From Oopsacas minuta (taxonomy: Eukaryota > Porifera > Hexactinellida > Lyssacinosida > Leucopsacidae): 64,000 nt of DNA. The stretch is from assembly GCA_024704765.1 (NCBI GenBank), contig JAKMXF010000321.1, forward strand, positions 372,001 through 436,000. Reading direction: 5' to 3'. Shown piece by piece: positions 12,901 to 20,215 of the stretch (within the stretch, counting starts at the first letter, position 1; each line of letters starts with the position of its first letter). The notes under the pieces were generated by a model, which worked only from the letters and a program-made list of their open reading frames with translations, did no database searches and was not told the DNA's origin. The translations under genes and the position numbers were made by a program.

Positions 12901-15654
12901 TATGCCAATTAATATAACGTACGATCAGGGACGGTCTGAGGATCTGGCGACTCAGAGCCGGGCGGAAGCCAGGATTTTCAAATCGGGGCGAATGCCCTGT
13001 TTGCCCCCGAAACCGCCACTGCCCTCTGCGTCCAATTGGAAGTGGCGATTAATCCTTCAGTTCTAAGGCTCACTTTAGAGGTTTGCAATTGCAATTTAAT
13101 TCTTGTTATACAATTCTATATTATTCCTAGATATTATAATAACAAAGCGAGGAAGGCACCTCACGTTGTAGCACACTACGCCGCTGGAGCTAGAGTTATG
13201 AGCCTGACTGAAAAACAGATGGCAGCGCATTTAGCTAGTTTGCCTTTCAAATGTGCACAAGGTGACTCCCCTTATTCACAGCCTGTATGTAAACTTCCTG
13301 AAGATGAGAGCAAGAGGAAAAAGAAAGAGAAAGGAAAGATTGGCCTAAAAGTTAAATTCTCAAATTCTCTAAAAAATACTTCTAACAAAGCAAAGAAGAA
13401 GCACTTACGTCATCAGATACAGAAAGATTTCACTAACAGAATGTATGTTAAAATAATAAATAAATAAACTACAATCACCTCACGGATATATCAAAATCTG
13501 AGATTGTATAATTACGGTCTTAAACAATCAAAGTATCATCAATTTGATCGATTTTATAGAAACAATTAACGTAATTTGGCTGTATTTCTACAATTATAAC
13601 TCAAATTATTGTATATAGAAAGTTATGCAGAGAAAGACCACAACGTCTGGACGTTAAACCACTTACAGAAATGCCATTCGTAAAGGCATCAGATATTCGA
13701 AGTCAGACAAAATCTCACCTCACTATTAACGATGTTCCAGCTATCAGGACAAAAGTAGCACAAGCACAAGACAAATATAAGAAAAGACTAACTAAATGCA
13801 ACGAGGAAGTTTACAAACAAAATCCACATCTATTCGATATCCATAAAATACCATCACGTTTGTTAAAACTACATTTCTGTCAGATACTCGACGCTTACTC
13901 GATATCAACAGGAGTAATGAATACATCTAAGAAACACAAATACAGAGCTACAGGCTGTGCATGGCAAGATCTATTGAAGGTTAGATATGGAGGGCTATAC
14001 CCTTGATTAGAAGGATAATTGTACTGTACATATAAGCACTTACTTCTCCGCAGAAACAGATGTATTTGTCTGGCACTTGTAGATGTGTGTGTCTGCATGT
14101 AGGACACTTCCATCCATTTTCTAAGCACATGAACTTGTAATTATTAATGGAACAGATTAATTAAAGAATATGTAATAGAACTATAGTTTGAAATAAGTAT
14201 TAAGCTACTGTTAGTTAGAAACTTGTTTCAACTCCACCACCCGCATCAAATTTCCCTGCCAGCATGAATATCTATACTACTAAAACGCAATTAATAAATA
14301 TATGTATATGTTTGTATGTTCAGAATTGATTGAAGAAACTGGAACACCCCTGGGGAGCTGAAACAAGTTTATCGATTAATATTAACAGAGGTCTAACTTA
14401 CCTGGATGATCGCAGTCAGCTAGTGAGTTAGGTGCAGTAGCCCATTTAACTACACAGGATAGATGGAACAGCTGATAACATTCCTGACAAGACCATACAC
14501 TCTGTTTATGCTCTACTATCTCACAACATACCTAATATATACACAGCTAACATAAGTATTACAGAAATAAAACACAGTATTATTAATAGTATACGAACCA
14601 CGCATTCATAAGATAAGTCTACTATTTGTTGTGTGAGCTCCTCTGTCTGTACTGTAGCTCCCTTTATCCTCTCACTCCATTCTATATCTTCATGTCTACC
14701 CCTAGGTGTGAAATCACTCACAAATCTTTCTCGGGTATTACGCCAATTCCCTATAAGGAAATTTAGTCAAATGACCTGTTTCGAACTACAGTCAACTCCC
14801 ATTATATCGAAGCTCAATGAGCGCGATAATTACCCAATATGACCGATGTAATTTATGTTACTTTGGCGGTTTGAGAGCATATTTATACAATTTAAGACCT
14901 TGATTAGTTTTATATAAGCGGATATTCCGATATAACAGGAGTTAACTGTAGTATACTATTTGTAAATTAACTAGTACAACCTCTATTACTGTTCCTTCTG
15001 TTACTAAATTGCCTGTCTTCCCAATGTTCTTTCCTCCATTTCTTCTTAGCATTTTTCTTAGGACTATCAGCTTCATTAACTCCCCACTCTAACTGGTCTG
15101 GATGTACTTCTCGCTACATATAAATACATGGATTAAAGTGTTCCTTTATAAGATATATTTCAGGACAATTTGGCATGATACTAACTCACTTCTATAACAA
15201 ATCTCGCACCTTCTACTGTCCTCCATTTTGTTCCTCTCCCTCTCCTCCCCCTAGGTTTCCTCCCCCTAGTCCCTCCTCTCTCTCCACCACCATTATAACC
15301 CCCTCCGTGACTAGTTGCATACACGTTTTCCCCTGAATACTGGCTATACTGCTCATATACATCATTCCCATTATACTTATTATCCCTATAGTAATCATTA
15401 TGGTTATTATTCCCATAATAATCATTATAGTTATTATTCCCATAATAATCATTATAGTTATCCCCATAGTGATCATTATGGTAGTAATCTATCCTGTTGT
15501 TATACACATGAGATTGCGGGCCTGCATATATACAGTTACTACTGTATTCATTTGTTGCCTTATGTTGTTCTATACCGGTGTGTCTACTCCCCCTAGTTGG
15601 TTTGAACTCAGTATTTATAGGGGGAGGCTCTGTTCCATCTGAGAATGTGGCCAT
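3987..15654 (-). CDS. NFX1: NFX1-type zinc finger / R3H protein, host of three nested genes
   Basis: Fifteen exons read on the minus strand: 15190-15654, 14981-15113, 14599-14750, 14402-14531, 14044-14120, 11731-11915, 11402-11498, 10878-11025, 6385-6600, 6129-6327, 5944-6071, 5625-5824, 5112-5345, 4831-5051, 3987-4292. The phases agree throughout, giving about 963 residues plus an unresolved last exon. Order: a low-complexity N-terminus with Asn/Tyr repeats ([17 protein letters not shown]) and an RGR-rich patch; a RING/PHD-like domain ([22 protein letters not shown]); seven or eight NF-X1 zinc fingers such as [12 protein letters not shown] and [11 protein letters not shown]; then an R3H domain with RRIVHELA. 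In animals NFX1 acts in the nucleus as a transcriptional and post-transcriptional regulator with E3-ligase potential. Introns 5 and 8 are expanded (2.1 and 4.3 kb) and contain complete genes on the other strand. Donor AATAG|GTATGT at 3987 shows that at least one exon is missing from my model. Confidence 0.9.
4560..4802. repeat. Inverted-repeat MITE, family B
   Basis: Starts ACAGTGTAACTTCGTTAATAAGAACAC and ends GTTCGTATTATTGTTCCACTATA, inverted ends of the 'CGTTAATACGAACAC' family. It lies in the NFX1 intron between the exons at 4831 and 4292. Confidence 0.65.
6752..8353 (+). CDS. Multi-pass (7-8 TM) membrane protein, receptor-like orphan, nested in NFX1 intron 8
   Basis: Single-exon, 533 residues. 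About 65 polar residues precede a first hydrophobic helix ([20 protein letters not shown]). Then comes a roughly 60-residue loop with conserved-looking cysteines ([15 protein letters not shown]), followed by six or seven further helices to about residue 510 and a short basic tail. The spacing and the block ending [15 protein letters not shown] recall transmembrane helix 3 of 7TM receptors, and the general look is of a divergent Frizzled/secretin-like receptor. I cannot assign a family: there is no cysteine-rich Frizzled domain, no GPS site and no DRY motif. The whole gene sits antisense within the 4.3 kb NFX1 intron, 152 bp from the NFX1 exon at 6600. Intronless structure is common in receptor genes and would also fit retroposition. 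Confidence 0.75.
   Translation: MSTPQRVGESCDELDTQPTVLIQENRRFSIKNIIDEEIYNIQNEKNDHTNNKCISCPPRCVKILWLIIAISVIGLAVILVISPLVLSKIPPQGVPTTNNSLWGITTELTLLRYYGLEVTEVNCSYEFEFNNYLCLPQCNWHPAGNIAFLMQYSILIIIDVTGIILSIISISAWIVPFIRYAYHNRHNSLSGIDINLPRLTLFMLLLSVAILILLYAILDIPQHEDIFCKSVQSELGFDFSLVSLHSDARIEVYGALFHYFTLSYLLWTVCSWLNILLVLCFPLQITTNFKVKNTIFLTELLISILVPFFAIFLAVQGPDYNGEYTAAYGPVQIYRTIFLIDHSLYGTLYEWPHFISLGIILAFNVIIVFKLKMKLLKQTVSSGRKQSIGGFETRFMVHSVILIILHIFVNATVIAYKFIEYRYFWQLEEIIGCVTLNSNLTFTLEGNVYTSKSLELVKIFFTEYSAIEINSCQDYFLDNEMIYPSFLFILSTILLRLVWLSVFVVLIPQFSPGRLYKSIRSHTKIQTQKSNVV
8354..9181. other. Non-coding gap between two nested genes
   Basis: AT-rich with no exon-like frame. A 'GGATAAGACGTACATTCGGTTAGTACGTATTAA' fragment at about 8706-8740 belongs to MITE family G. 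The sequence just upstream of 9182 is the presumed promoter of the NHL gene. Confidence 0.4.
9182..10369 (+). CDS. NHL-repeat protein (TRIM-NHL-like without RING), nested in NFX1 intron 8
   Basis: Single exon, 395 residues from the ATG at 9182; the frame is open for 13 codons further upstream but has no ATG there. Residues 1-45 form a coiled coil ([24 protein letters not shown]). After a linker, five or six NHL beta-propeller blades follow from about residue 130; typical blade cores are [18 protein letters not shown] and [16 protein letters not shown]. The last blade carries [12 protein letters not shown]. This resembles the C-terminal half of TRIM2/TRIM3/TRIM71-type proteins, where the propeller binds RNA or protein, but there is no RING and no B-box. 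Sponges and cnidarians carry many such stand-alone NHL proteins. It lies downstream of the membrane-protein gene in the same NFX1 intron, on the same strand, and need not be co-regulated with it. Confidence 0.85.
   Translation: MNLETIKGRLKDLRTNISMNFKILHSKLDEYEQLIGEELDRLLNGVIQQATTPNSDSRDVEWKIELQELGQTRGSLFNETNGKLGEVEVLGDIRLNWNQIEFDNAMQNMCVIDNSLKVKEVEEFSPFTGCREGHLPGELHGPRGLSVDILDNIYISDQYNKRIQIFSKNGEYLQHFGDEHLTGPWSVAVIGDNAYVTDAGQHSVFWFKISESKLVKKSGGKGTGNGQFNVPHGIDGGGDDLIYICDCFNNRITVLDQQLDFVKQQCELQVMRPDDVIVKDNMIFVLDSNDPCFHAFNIDGVKVFSIIHGVNDNEPHMTKWGYFFAINWEKGLVLISDAVNHCLRIFSLKGELVQTLGQVGIDKGEFMTPQGVGIMSDKRVVTVCLDKKSDMLQIF
10478..10790. repeat. Composite of MITE families D and E
   Basis: TACAGTGGAGTTCGCCTATTAGCGA starts a family D element. 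It runs into a hAT-type 'TGGTTCTCAACC...GGTTGAGAACCA' unit (10624-10715) and a second, incomplete family E unit beginning CAGCGGTTCCAAACTGG. Insertion of one element in another is the simplest reading. Confidence 0.6.
11046..11180. repeat. MITE-like element, family F
   Basis: Starts TACAGTAGATTCTCGTTATAACGAAGTGCTC; the same core recurs at 24212, 28637 and 62167. In the NFX1 intron between the exons at 11402 and 11025. Confidence 0.55.
11950..12180. other. GC-rich patch in NFX1 intron 5
   Basis: A block at about 12000-12120 (ccaccggccaccctctggga...) is markedly GC-richer than its surroundings. It carries no frame with recognisable homology; probably a repeat fragment. Confidence 0.3.
12278..14006 (+). 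CDS. EF-hand protein with apparent 2-nt frameshift, nested in NFX1 intron 5
   Basis: Three exons: 12278-12899, 13131-13442 and 13619-14006. The splices are in phase (AG|A and AT|A). Exon 1 encodes a polar N-terminus, then [18 protein letters not shown] and the first EF-hand. The loop [12 protein letters not shown] is perfect only if two bases (TA) within GATATATAAAT at about 12610-12621 are skipped; as written, the frame hits TAA. Exon length modulo 3 also requires this 2-nt correction. The second loop, [12 protein letters not shown], has Tyr instead of Asp at position 1, so it probably binds calcium weakly. Exons 2-3 encode a basic region ([13 protein letters not shown]) and a conserved-looking C-terminal domain ending [16 protein letters not shown], which I do not recognise. 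It may be functional (assembly error or local polymorphism) or a young pseudogene. The gene is antisense to NFX1 and fits between its exons at 14044 and 11915. Confidence 0.7.
14787..14950. repeat. Inverted-repeat MITE, family A
   Basis: TACAGTCAACTCCCATTATATCGAA at the left and CCGATATAACAGGAGTTAACTGTA at the right form inverted ends with CAGT termini and TA flanks. In the NFX1 intron between exons 2 and 3. Confidence 0.8.
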
Positions 15655-15852
15655 CTAGCATGGCCTGGGTGGCGCTACCCTGTCTACTGTCCTAGTGTCT
15701 GGTCTAATCAGCTGTTTGTGTGTATGTGTAAGTTTATACTGAGTTCGTATAATTTCTTTCTGACTGTTTCGTTGTCAAGCTGAGAGGTGATTAATACAGA
15801 ACACCTACAAGGTTCTGGGAAAACAGTTTCATATCATAAGAAATAATTCGTA

Positions 15853-15992
15853 TACAGTGTAACCTCCTAAAAGGGAGGCCAGAGAGGCCGAAAATTCGAC
15901 CCAATTTTCCCGTGTGTGAAGGTCCATTTGTATGGGACTAGGAATTCGCTCTATATATTTTTCACTCCGTTTCCAGAAGTTTCCCGTTTCCA
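15853..15992. repeat. MITE fragment, family C
   Basis: Starts TACAGTGTAACCTCCTAAAAGGGAG; the interior matches family C copies ('tatgggactaggaattcgctc'). In the 527 bp between the NFX1 start and Flower, which otherwise shows nothing coding. Confidence 0.6.
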
Positions 15993-16181
15993 CTTAGTTA
16001 GAAACTTATTCAGCTTAATCACCCACATTCAAATTTGCCATTATTGAAAATAGTCAAACAAAAATCATTGTGTGTTTCCTCTGAGAGCAAACTATTATAA
16101 TCAATACACATATCTACACAGTTTGCTGATGAATACAAGCAACAGAATAATTAATAACAGTAATGAATGCAAGTGAAAATC

Positions 16182-16736
16182 CTAAACCTCATTTCCTCCC
16201 TCAATATTTCCCATTAAGGTTGTAGTATCTTCTGATTTTGCTTTAGAACTTGATACATTCCTCATTGAGAAATCTTGCCTCTGATTAACGATGTTTCTGT
16301 CTTTACCCTTTGCTCCTATGACTAGCACAGCGTTCAGGGAAAATGTTACAAACCAGAGAAGTGCTGCGAGAATAACACTAATGGTTGGACACATCGCGAC
16401 TGGTGGTATCAGGACTATTATGTAGAAAATACAGCGAACCCATGGACGTAAATATTTGTTGATACAGCCGAGCAGAGGCGCAGCAGTCGGTAAAAATGTC
16501 AAAATAATCGGCGCTTCCATCAGGAAAGTTACCAACCCAAATAATATAAGATAGAGCCCTGCAACTAGACATAAAGGTGTGATAGAAATTACCCGAACTA
16601 TTCCACATATAACAATCAAAACAGCTGATATAACACCCCATAATCTTATCAGGAATGTGCAGCATATTCCCATATCATTCGGGTCCTGTCCTTGTTGTGT
16701 AACAGGCTGTGGTAATTCTGTGCCTTCAGATGACAT
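16182..16736 (-). CDS. CACFD1: Flower / CACFD1-like synaptic vesicle membrane protein
   Basis: Single exon, 184 residues. Four hydrophobic helices fit the Flower fold: about residues 28-50, 53-75, 100-122 and 125-145. The second ends in the family's glutamate-bearing segment (FLMEAPIILTF; animals: EAPFCCQF), the residue proposed to act in calcium permeation. Flower proteins sit in vesicles and the plasma membrane, couple exocytosis to endocytosis, and in flies and mammals mark loser cells in cell competition. The polar C-terminal tail (RQDFSMRNVSSSKAKSED) is longer than in human. Length and architecture agree with the family. Intronless, unlike bilaterian versions. Confidence 0.85.
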   Translation of the reverse strand: MSSEGTELPQPVTQQGQDPNDMGICCTFLIRLWGVISAVLIVICGIVRVISITPLCLVAGLYLILFGLVTFLMEAPIILTFLPTAAPLLGCINKYLRPWVRCIFYIIVLIPPVAMCPTISVILAALLWFVTFSLNAVLVIGAKGKDRNIVNQRQDFSMRNVSSSKAKSEDTTTLMGNIEGGNEV

Positions 16737-16872
16737 TATAATAATAACTAATGTTTGTAAAGATTATTATATACAATATGGATGAAGCCAGTCTGCATTT
16801 ATACGTTTACAGTATTCAAATAGAATCTGATAATATAGTAAGCGGTAATTGTATTCTGAAACAAACAGATTC

Positions 16873-16929
16873 CGGAAAATACATGAATAAATCAAAAATA
16901 TTAGATTTGATTTATTCATGTATTTTCCG
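16873..16929. repeat. Perfect 24-bp inverted repeat with 9-nt loop
   Basis: Arm CGGAAAATACATGAATAAAT + CAAA (16873-16896), loop 16897-16905, then the exact complement (16906-16929). It lies about 137 bp upstream of the Flower start. It could be a transcribed hairpin, a cruciform or a tiny palindromic element. Confidence 0.9.
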
Positions 16930-16930
16930 A

Positions 16931-17052
16931 AGCTGCGGTTGCTAACATGGGGTGCATGGCCCCCTTAGTGGTCCACGGACGACATCAGGGTGCACAGAAT
17001 TTGTGAAAATTGGTATAAGGGGCCCCTGGGTGAAAAGGTTGGGAACCGCTTA
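16931..17052. repeat. MITE, hAT-type ends (family E)
   Basis: Complete-looking copy: GCTGCGGTTGCTAACATGGGG to GGTTGGGAACCGCTTA with inverted ends; internal 'ggtccacggacgaca' as in the other copies. Confidence 0.75.
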
Positions 17053-17137
17053 TATAACGCTTTTGTATACAAAATATATTATTATTCATAAATAAGTGAA
17101 TAAAAACTAAAAAAATCCGTCAGATAAACAACTAAAA

Positions 17138-18172
17138 TTATTTATTTTTCAAATGCTGGAAATTATCTAAAGAAATCCGAATAGCTTCTTCCATGCTAAA
17201 CTTAGGAGAATATCCTATTTCAGATTTTGCTTTAGTACAAGAATAGTAATGATGTGTACCAGCAAGAGCAACCTTAAGGGGCGTTAAAGTAGGAGTTATC
17301 TTCCTCACAGGACTAACTAGCCAGCAAATAAGTTGAGTAATCCATGCAATAAAATACACAAACTTATACGGGAGTGATCTGGTTGGAGCGGGATAGTTTA
17401 GTCCAGTTAAAATCCTTGATAAGAACACCCAGAAAGGAATAGGGGAATCGTTAGTGATATTATAAACAGAACCACATGATTGAGAACCAGCCCTTAAGCT
17501 CTCAGCAGCCAGTACCATGCCATACGTCACATTACGTACATAAGTAAAATCTACGAGATTGCTACCATCACCTATTTTGTATTTTGTCTTACCAGCACGT
17601 GCCGCAGCTATTATCCCAGGAATACACTGTTGATCTCCTGGACCGAATATTCCATGTGGTCGTATAGCACACGTCATGAGCTCTTGTGAATTAGCATTCA
17701 ATACAATTTGTTCCTGCAATGCTTTCGTCTGTGTATAGTAATCTATAGGACTAGTTGTATAAGGCAGTTGCTCGTTACCAGCTTTAAGATCTACTCCGTT
17801 ATACACTACACTAGCAGAACTTGTCAATACTAGCTTTCTAACCCGTGTAAGCTTGCAGGCTTCAACCAGTGTATGTGTACCGGTCACGTTGACGCGGTAG
17901 AATAGATCCCGGTTGCCTAACGATGGCGGTGGCGAAGCGCAATGAAACACAATCTCACAATCCTCTAAGGCTGTGCTTAAATCTGAAAGATTGCACATGT
18001 CACCTTCAAAGAATGATATTCTATCGTCAGGAGGGTTAGTCTCTCTCACATCAAACACACTGACTGTATAGCCATTTGTTAATAGATCATCTACTAGGTT
18101 ACGTCCTAGGAAGCCTGATCCACCAACTACCATACATTTCTGTTTACAACTTGAACGTGTGTGGACAGACAT
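17138..18172 (-). CDS. NSDHL: NSDHL-like sterol-4-alpha-carboxylate 3-dehydrogenase, copy 1
   Basis: Single exon, 344 residues, full family length. The N-terminal Rossmann nucleotide site is VVGGSGFLGRNLVDDLL (about residues 16-32). FHCASPPPS and TSSASVVYNGVD follow, then the catalytic Tyr-x-x-x-Lys as DYYTQTK. IRPHGIFGPGDQ and NITNDSPIPFWVFLSRILTGLNY match NSDHL almost word for word. Two hydrophobic stretches near residue 270-290 are the membrane-associated segment of ER/lipid-droplet NSDHL. The enzyme oxidises and decarboxylates C4 of sterol intermediates during cholesterol-type synthesis. It is followed by a second copy in the same orientation, 480 bp upstream, so a tandem duplication is clear; this copy is the closer match to canonical NSDHL. 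Confidence 0.88.
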   Translation of the reverse strand: MSVHTRSSCKQKCMVVGGSGFLGRNLVDDLLTNGYTVSVFDVRETNPPDDRISFFEGDMCNLSDLSTALEDCEIVFHCASPPPSLGNRDLFYRVNVTGTHTLVEACKLTRVRKLVLTSSASVVYNGVDLKAGNEQLPYTTSPIDYYTQTKALQEQIVLNANSQELMTCAIRPHGIFGPGDQQCIPGIIAAARAGKTKYKIGDGSNLVDFTYVRNVTYGMVLAAESLRAGSQSCGSVYNITNDSPIPFWVFLSRILTGLNYPAPTRSLPYKFVYFIAWITQLICWLVSPVRKITPTLTPLKVALAGTHHYYSCTKAKSEIGYSPKFSMEEAIRISLDNFQHLKNK

Positions 18173-18378
18173 TAGAGGATATTAGTAAATACCTAATTAC
18201 AGTATGTGTTATTACAGCTAAAAAAGGATTGAACATATGTAGTTCTTAGGGGGACCAGTATGCAGTGGCGGTTCTAGGGGGGCTGGGAAAGGATATTGGA
18301 AGTGGCATGCCTACAAATCTTATTCCAGGGCCCAAGACTGTTAATCAACTGTCAGCCTGCTCCCAGAGCAAAAGTATA

Positions 18379-18538
18379 TACAGTGGAACCTTGTTAATAT
18401 GAACACCAACGGATGCTCAAATACTGTTCGCTTTATCCGGTGTAATATCAATTAAATAACCTTGTAGGGACCTATTTTTTGTTCGTCTTATCCGGAAATT
18501 CATATTAACCGTGTTCGTATTAACGAGAGTCTACTGTG
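18379..18538. repeat. Inverted-repeat MITE, family B
   Basis: TACAGTGGAACCTTGTTAATATGAACACC to GTGTTCGTATTAACGAGAGTCTACTGTG. Sits between the two NSDHL-like copies. Confidence 0.8.
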
Positions 18539-18654
18539 TCAGTTAATAATATAGGAATATATAGAATAAATGCTTGAGTAAACAATATACATAACGAGCA
18601 AAATAAATAAAATCTAGAATCACTCAATTCAGATAGAATCTGTCTAAAATAAAA

Positions 18655-19695
18655 TTACTTCTTTTTTGCATAATCAAAATGCTTGATGGATAAATCTATA
18701 GCTTCTTCCATACTGTATTTAGCTTTATACCCGAGCTCTTTCTTAGCCTTTTCAGAGGAAAAATAAGCGTGGGTGCCAGCTAGCGTCACTTTAATAGGTG
18801 TCAAAATTGGCATAATCTTTTTGATAGGACTAATAATCCAGCAGAGCAACACTAAGAACCAAGCACAAAAATATATTAATTTATAAGGTAGATGTATTGT
18901 AGGCACGGGATAGTTAAGTCTAGTCAAAATTCTGCTATTAAAATTCCAGAACTCAACAGGATACTCGTTGGTCATATTATAAGCAGAGCCACATGACACT
19001 GATCCGGGTTTCAAGCTTTCAGCTGCTAGAATTAATCCTTGTGTTACATCCCGCACATACGTTAAATCAATTTTGTTATAACCTGATCCAATAATGAACT
19101 TGTTCTTGGTTCTCCCTGCATCGATAATACTCGGTAGGATGTAGGGATCTCTCGGTCCGAATATAGCATTCGGTCGTATAACACAGGTCAACAATTCTGG
19201 ACAATTAGCCCTCAGAACAATTTGTTCTTGTAATCCCTTTGTTAATATATAATTATCTAATGGCTTAGCTGCATATGGAAGCATTTCATTACCATTCTCT
19301 AGATCTACACCGTTGTATACGACTGTTGCAGAGCTAGTCTGCACAAGCTTAGGGACTCCTTTTTGCTTACAAGCATTTACAAGTGTATTCGTGCCTTGCA
19401 CATTAACGTGAAAGAATAGATCACGATTAGCATATCCGATTAATGGAGAGGGCGTCACACAACTGAACACTATGTCACAACCTTCCATTGCTTTTGATAG
19501 ATATGTGAGGTCGCAGATATCTCCTTGAAAATATGTTACACCCTCTATAGGATCAGCTGATCGGATATCATACACACTAACCGTGTAACCACGAGATATG
19601 AGATCTTCCGCGAGATGACTCCCAAGGAACCCTGCTCCTCCAACCACGAGGCATTTACCTTTAGAACCAGATCTCTGTCTAATCTCTTCGGACAT
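18655..19695 (-). CDS. NSDHL-like 3-beta-HSD family dehydrogenase, copy 2
   Basis: Single exon, 346 residues from the ATG at 19695. Same architecture as its neighbour: VVGGAGFLGSHLAEDLI nucleotide site, TSSATVVYNGVDLENGNE, catalytic NYILTKG (Tyr-x-x-x-Lys kept), IRPNAIFGPRD and a hydrophobic segment (LIYFCAWFLVLLCWIIS). It has diverged from copy 1 where NSDHL is most conserved: SCVTPSPLIG replaces HCASPPPSLG, NYILTK replaces YYTQTK, and RPNAI replaces RPHGI. It may therefore have a different sterol or steroid substrate; this is inference. Catalytic residues are intact, so it is not a pseudogene. Confidence 0.85.
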   Translation of the reverse strand: MSEEIRQRSGSKGKCLVVGGAGFLGSHLAEDLISRGYTVSVYDIRSADPIEGVTYFQGDICDLTYLSKAMEGCDIVFSCVTPSPLIGYANRDLFFHVNVQGTNTLVNACKQKGVPKLVQTSSATVVYNGVDLENGNEMLPYAAKPLDNYILTKGLQEQIVLRANCPELLTCVIRPNAIFGPRDPYILPSIIDAGRTKNKFIIGSGYNKIDLTYVRDVTQGLILAAESLKPGSVSCGSAYNMTNEYPVEFWNFNSRILTRLNYPVPTIHLPYKLIYFCAWFLVLLCWIISPIKKIMPILTPIKVTLAGTHAYFSSEKAKKELGYKAKYSMEEAIDLSIKHFDYAKKK

Positions 19696-19859
19696 TTTTA
19701 CAGCTAATATCAATAGTTATAACAATCATGAATAGGAAACTGAACTTTAGACTTTATGGATATCAAAAATTCCAAATTTCCCAAGAACTATTCAGTAATT
19801 AATGAATATCACTTCGGCTAATACGTAACCAGGATAAGGAGTACGAAATCGAATTCTGA

Positions 19860-20052
19860 AATCGTACAAAAATGAACCCTTAAGTCAATCGGTTATTTCG
19901 AACTCTGATAAATCGTAGTAATTATCGCGGTCCTTGAGCTCGATATAACGGCGAATTGACTATTACTTTTGACGATTTGGGACCATATTTACACAATTTA
20001 AGACCTCAATATAAGCGGGAATTTAGAGATATCCGTGTTAGATAACTGTATT
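19860..20052. repeat. MITE family A copy, partly degraded
   Basis: Contains 'attatcgcggtccttgagctcgatataac', 'gacgatttgggaccatatttacacaatttaagacc' and 'tataagcggg', the internal order of family A. The 500 bp between copy 2 and glycerol kinase holds nothing else evident. Confidence 0.6.
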
Positions 20053-20215
20053 TGTATAATATCCACTTTAAATAGTAAACTGTGAATCAAAGTTAAATTG
20101 GTATATGACTAATGCTAACTAATTGGTTTGAACCTTGAATGAGCAATTACACTTTAGATAATACAATAGTATATTTACTACACTACATTACTAACAAACC
20201 TATTCGTACGTATAT

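Noticed and set aside
15213-15642. Several long frames over the NFX1 first exon on both strands
   Set aside because: Shadows of the Asn/Tyr repeat array; only the frame from 15654 continues by splicing into the RING domain.
16751-16945. 64-codon plus frame MFVKIIIYNMDEASL...
   Set aside because: It runs through the perfect hairpin and into a family E MITE; no other support.
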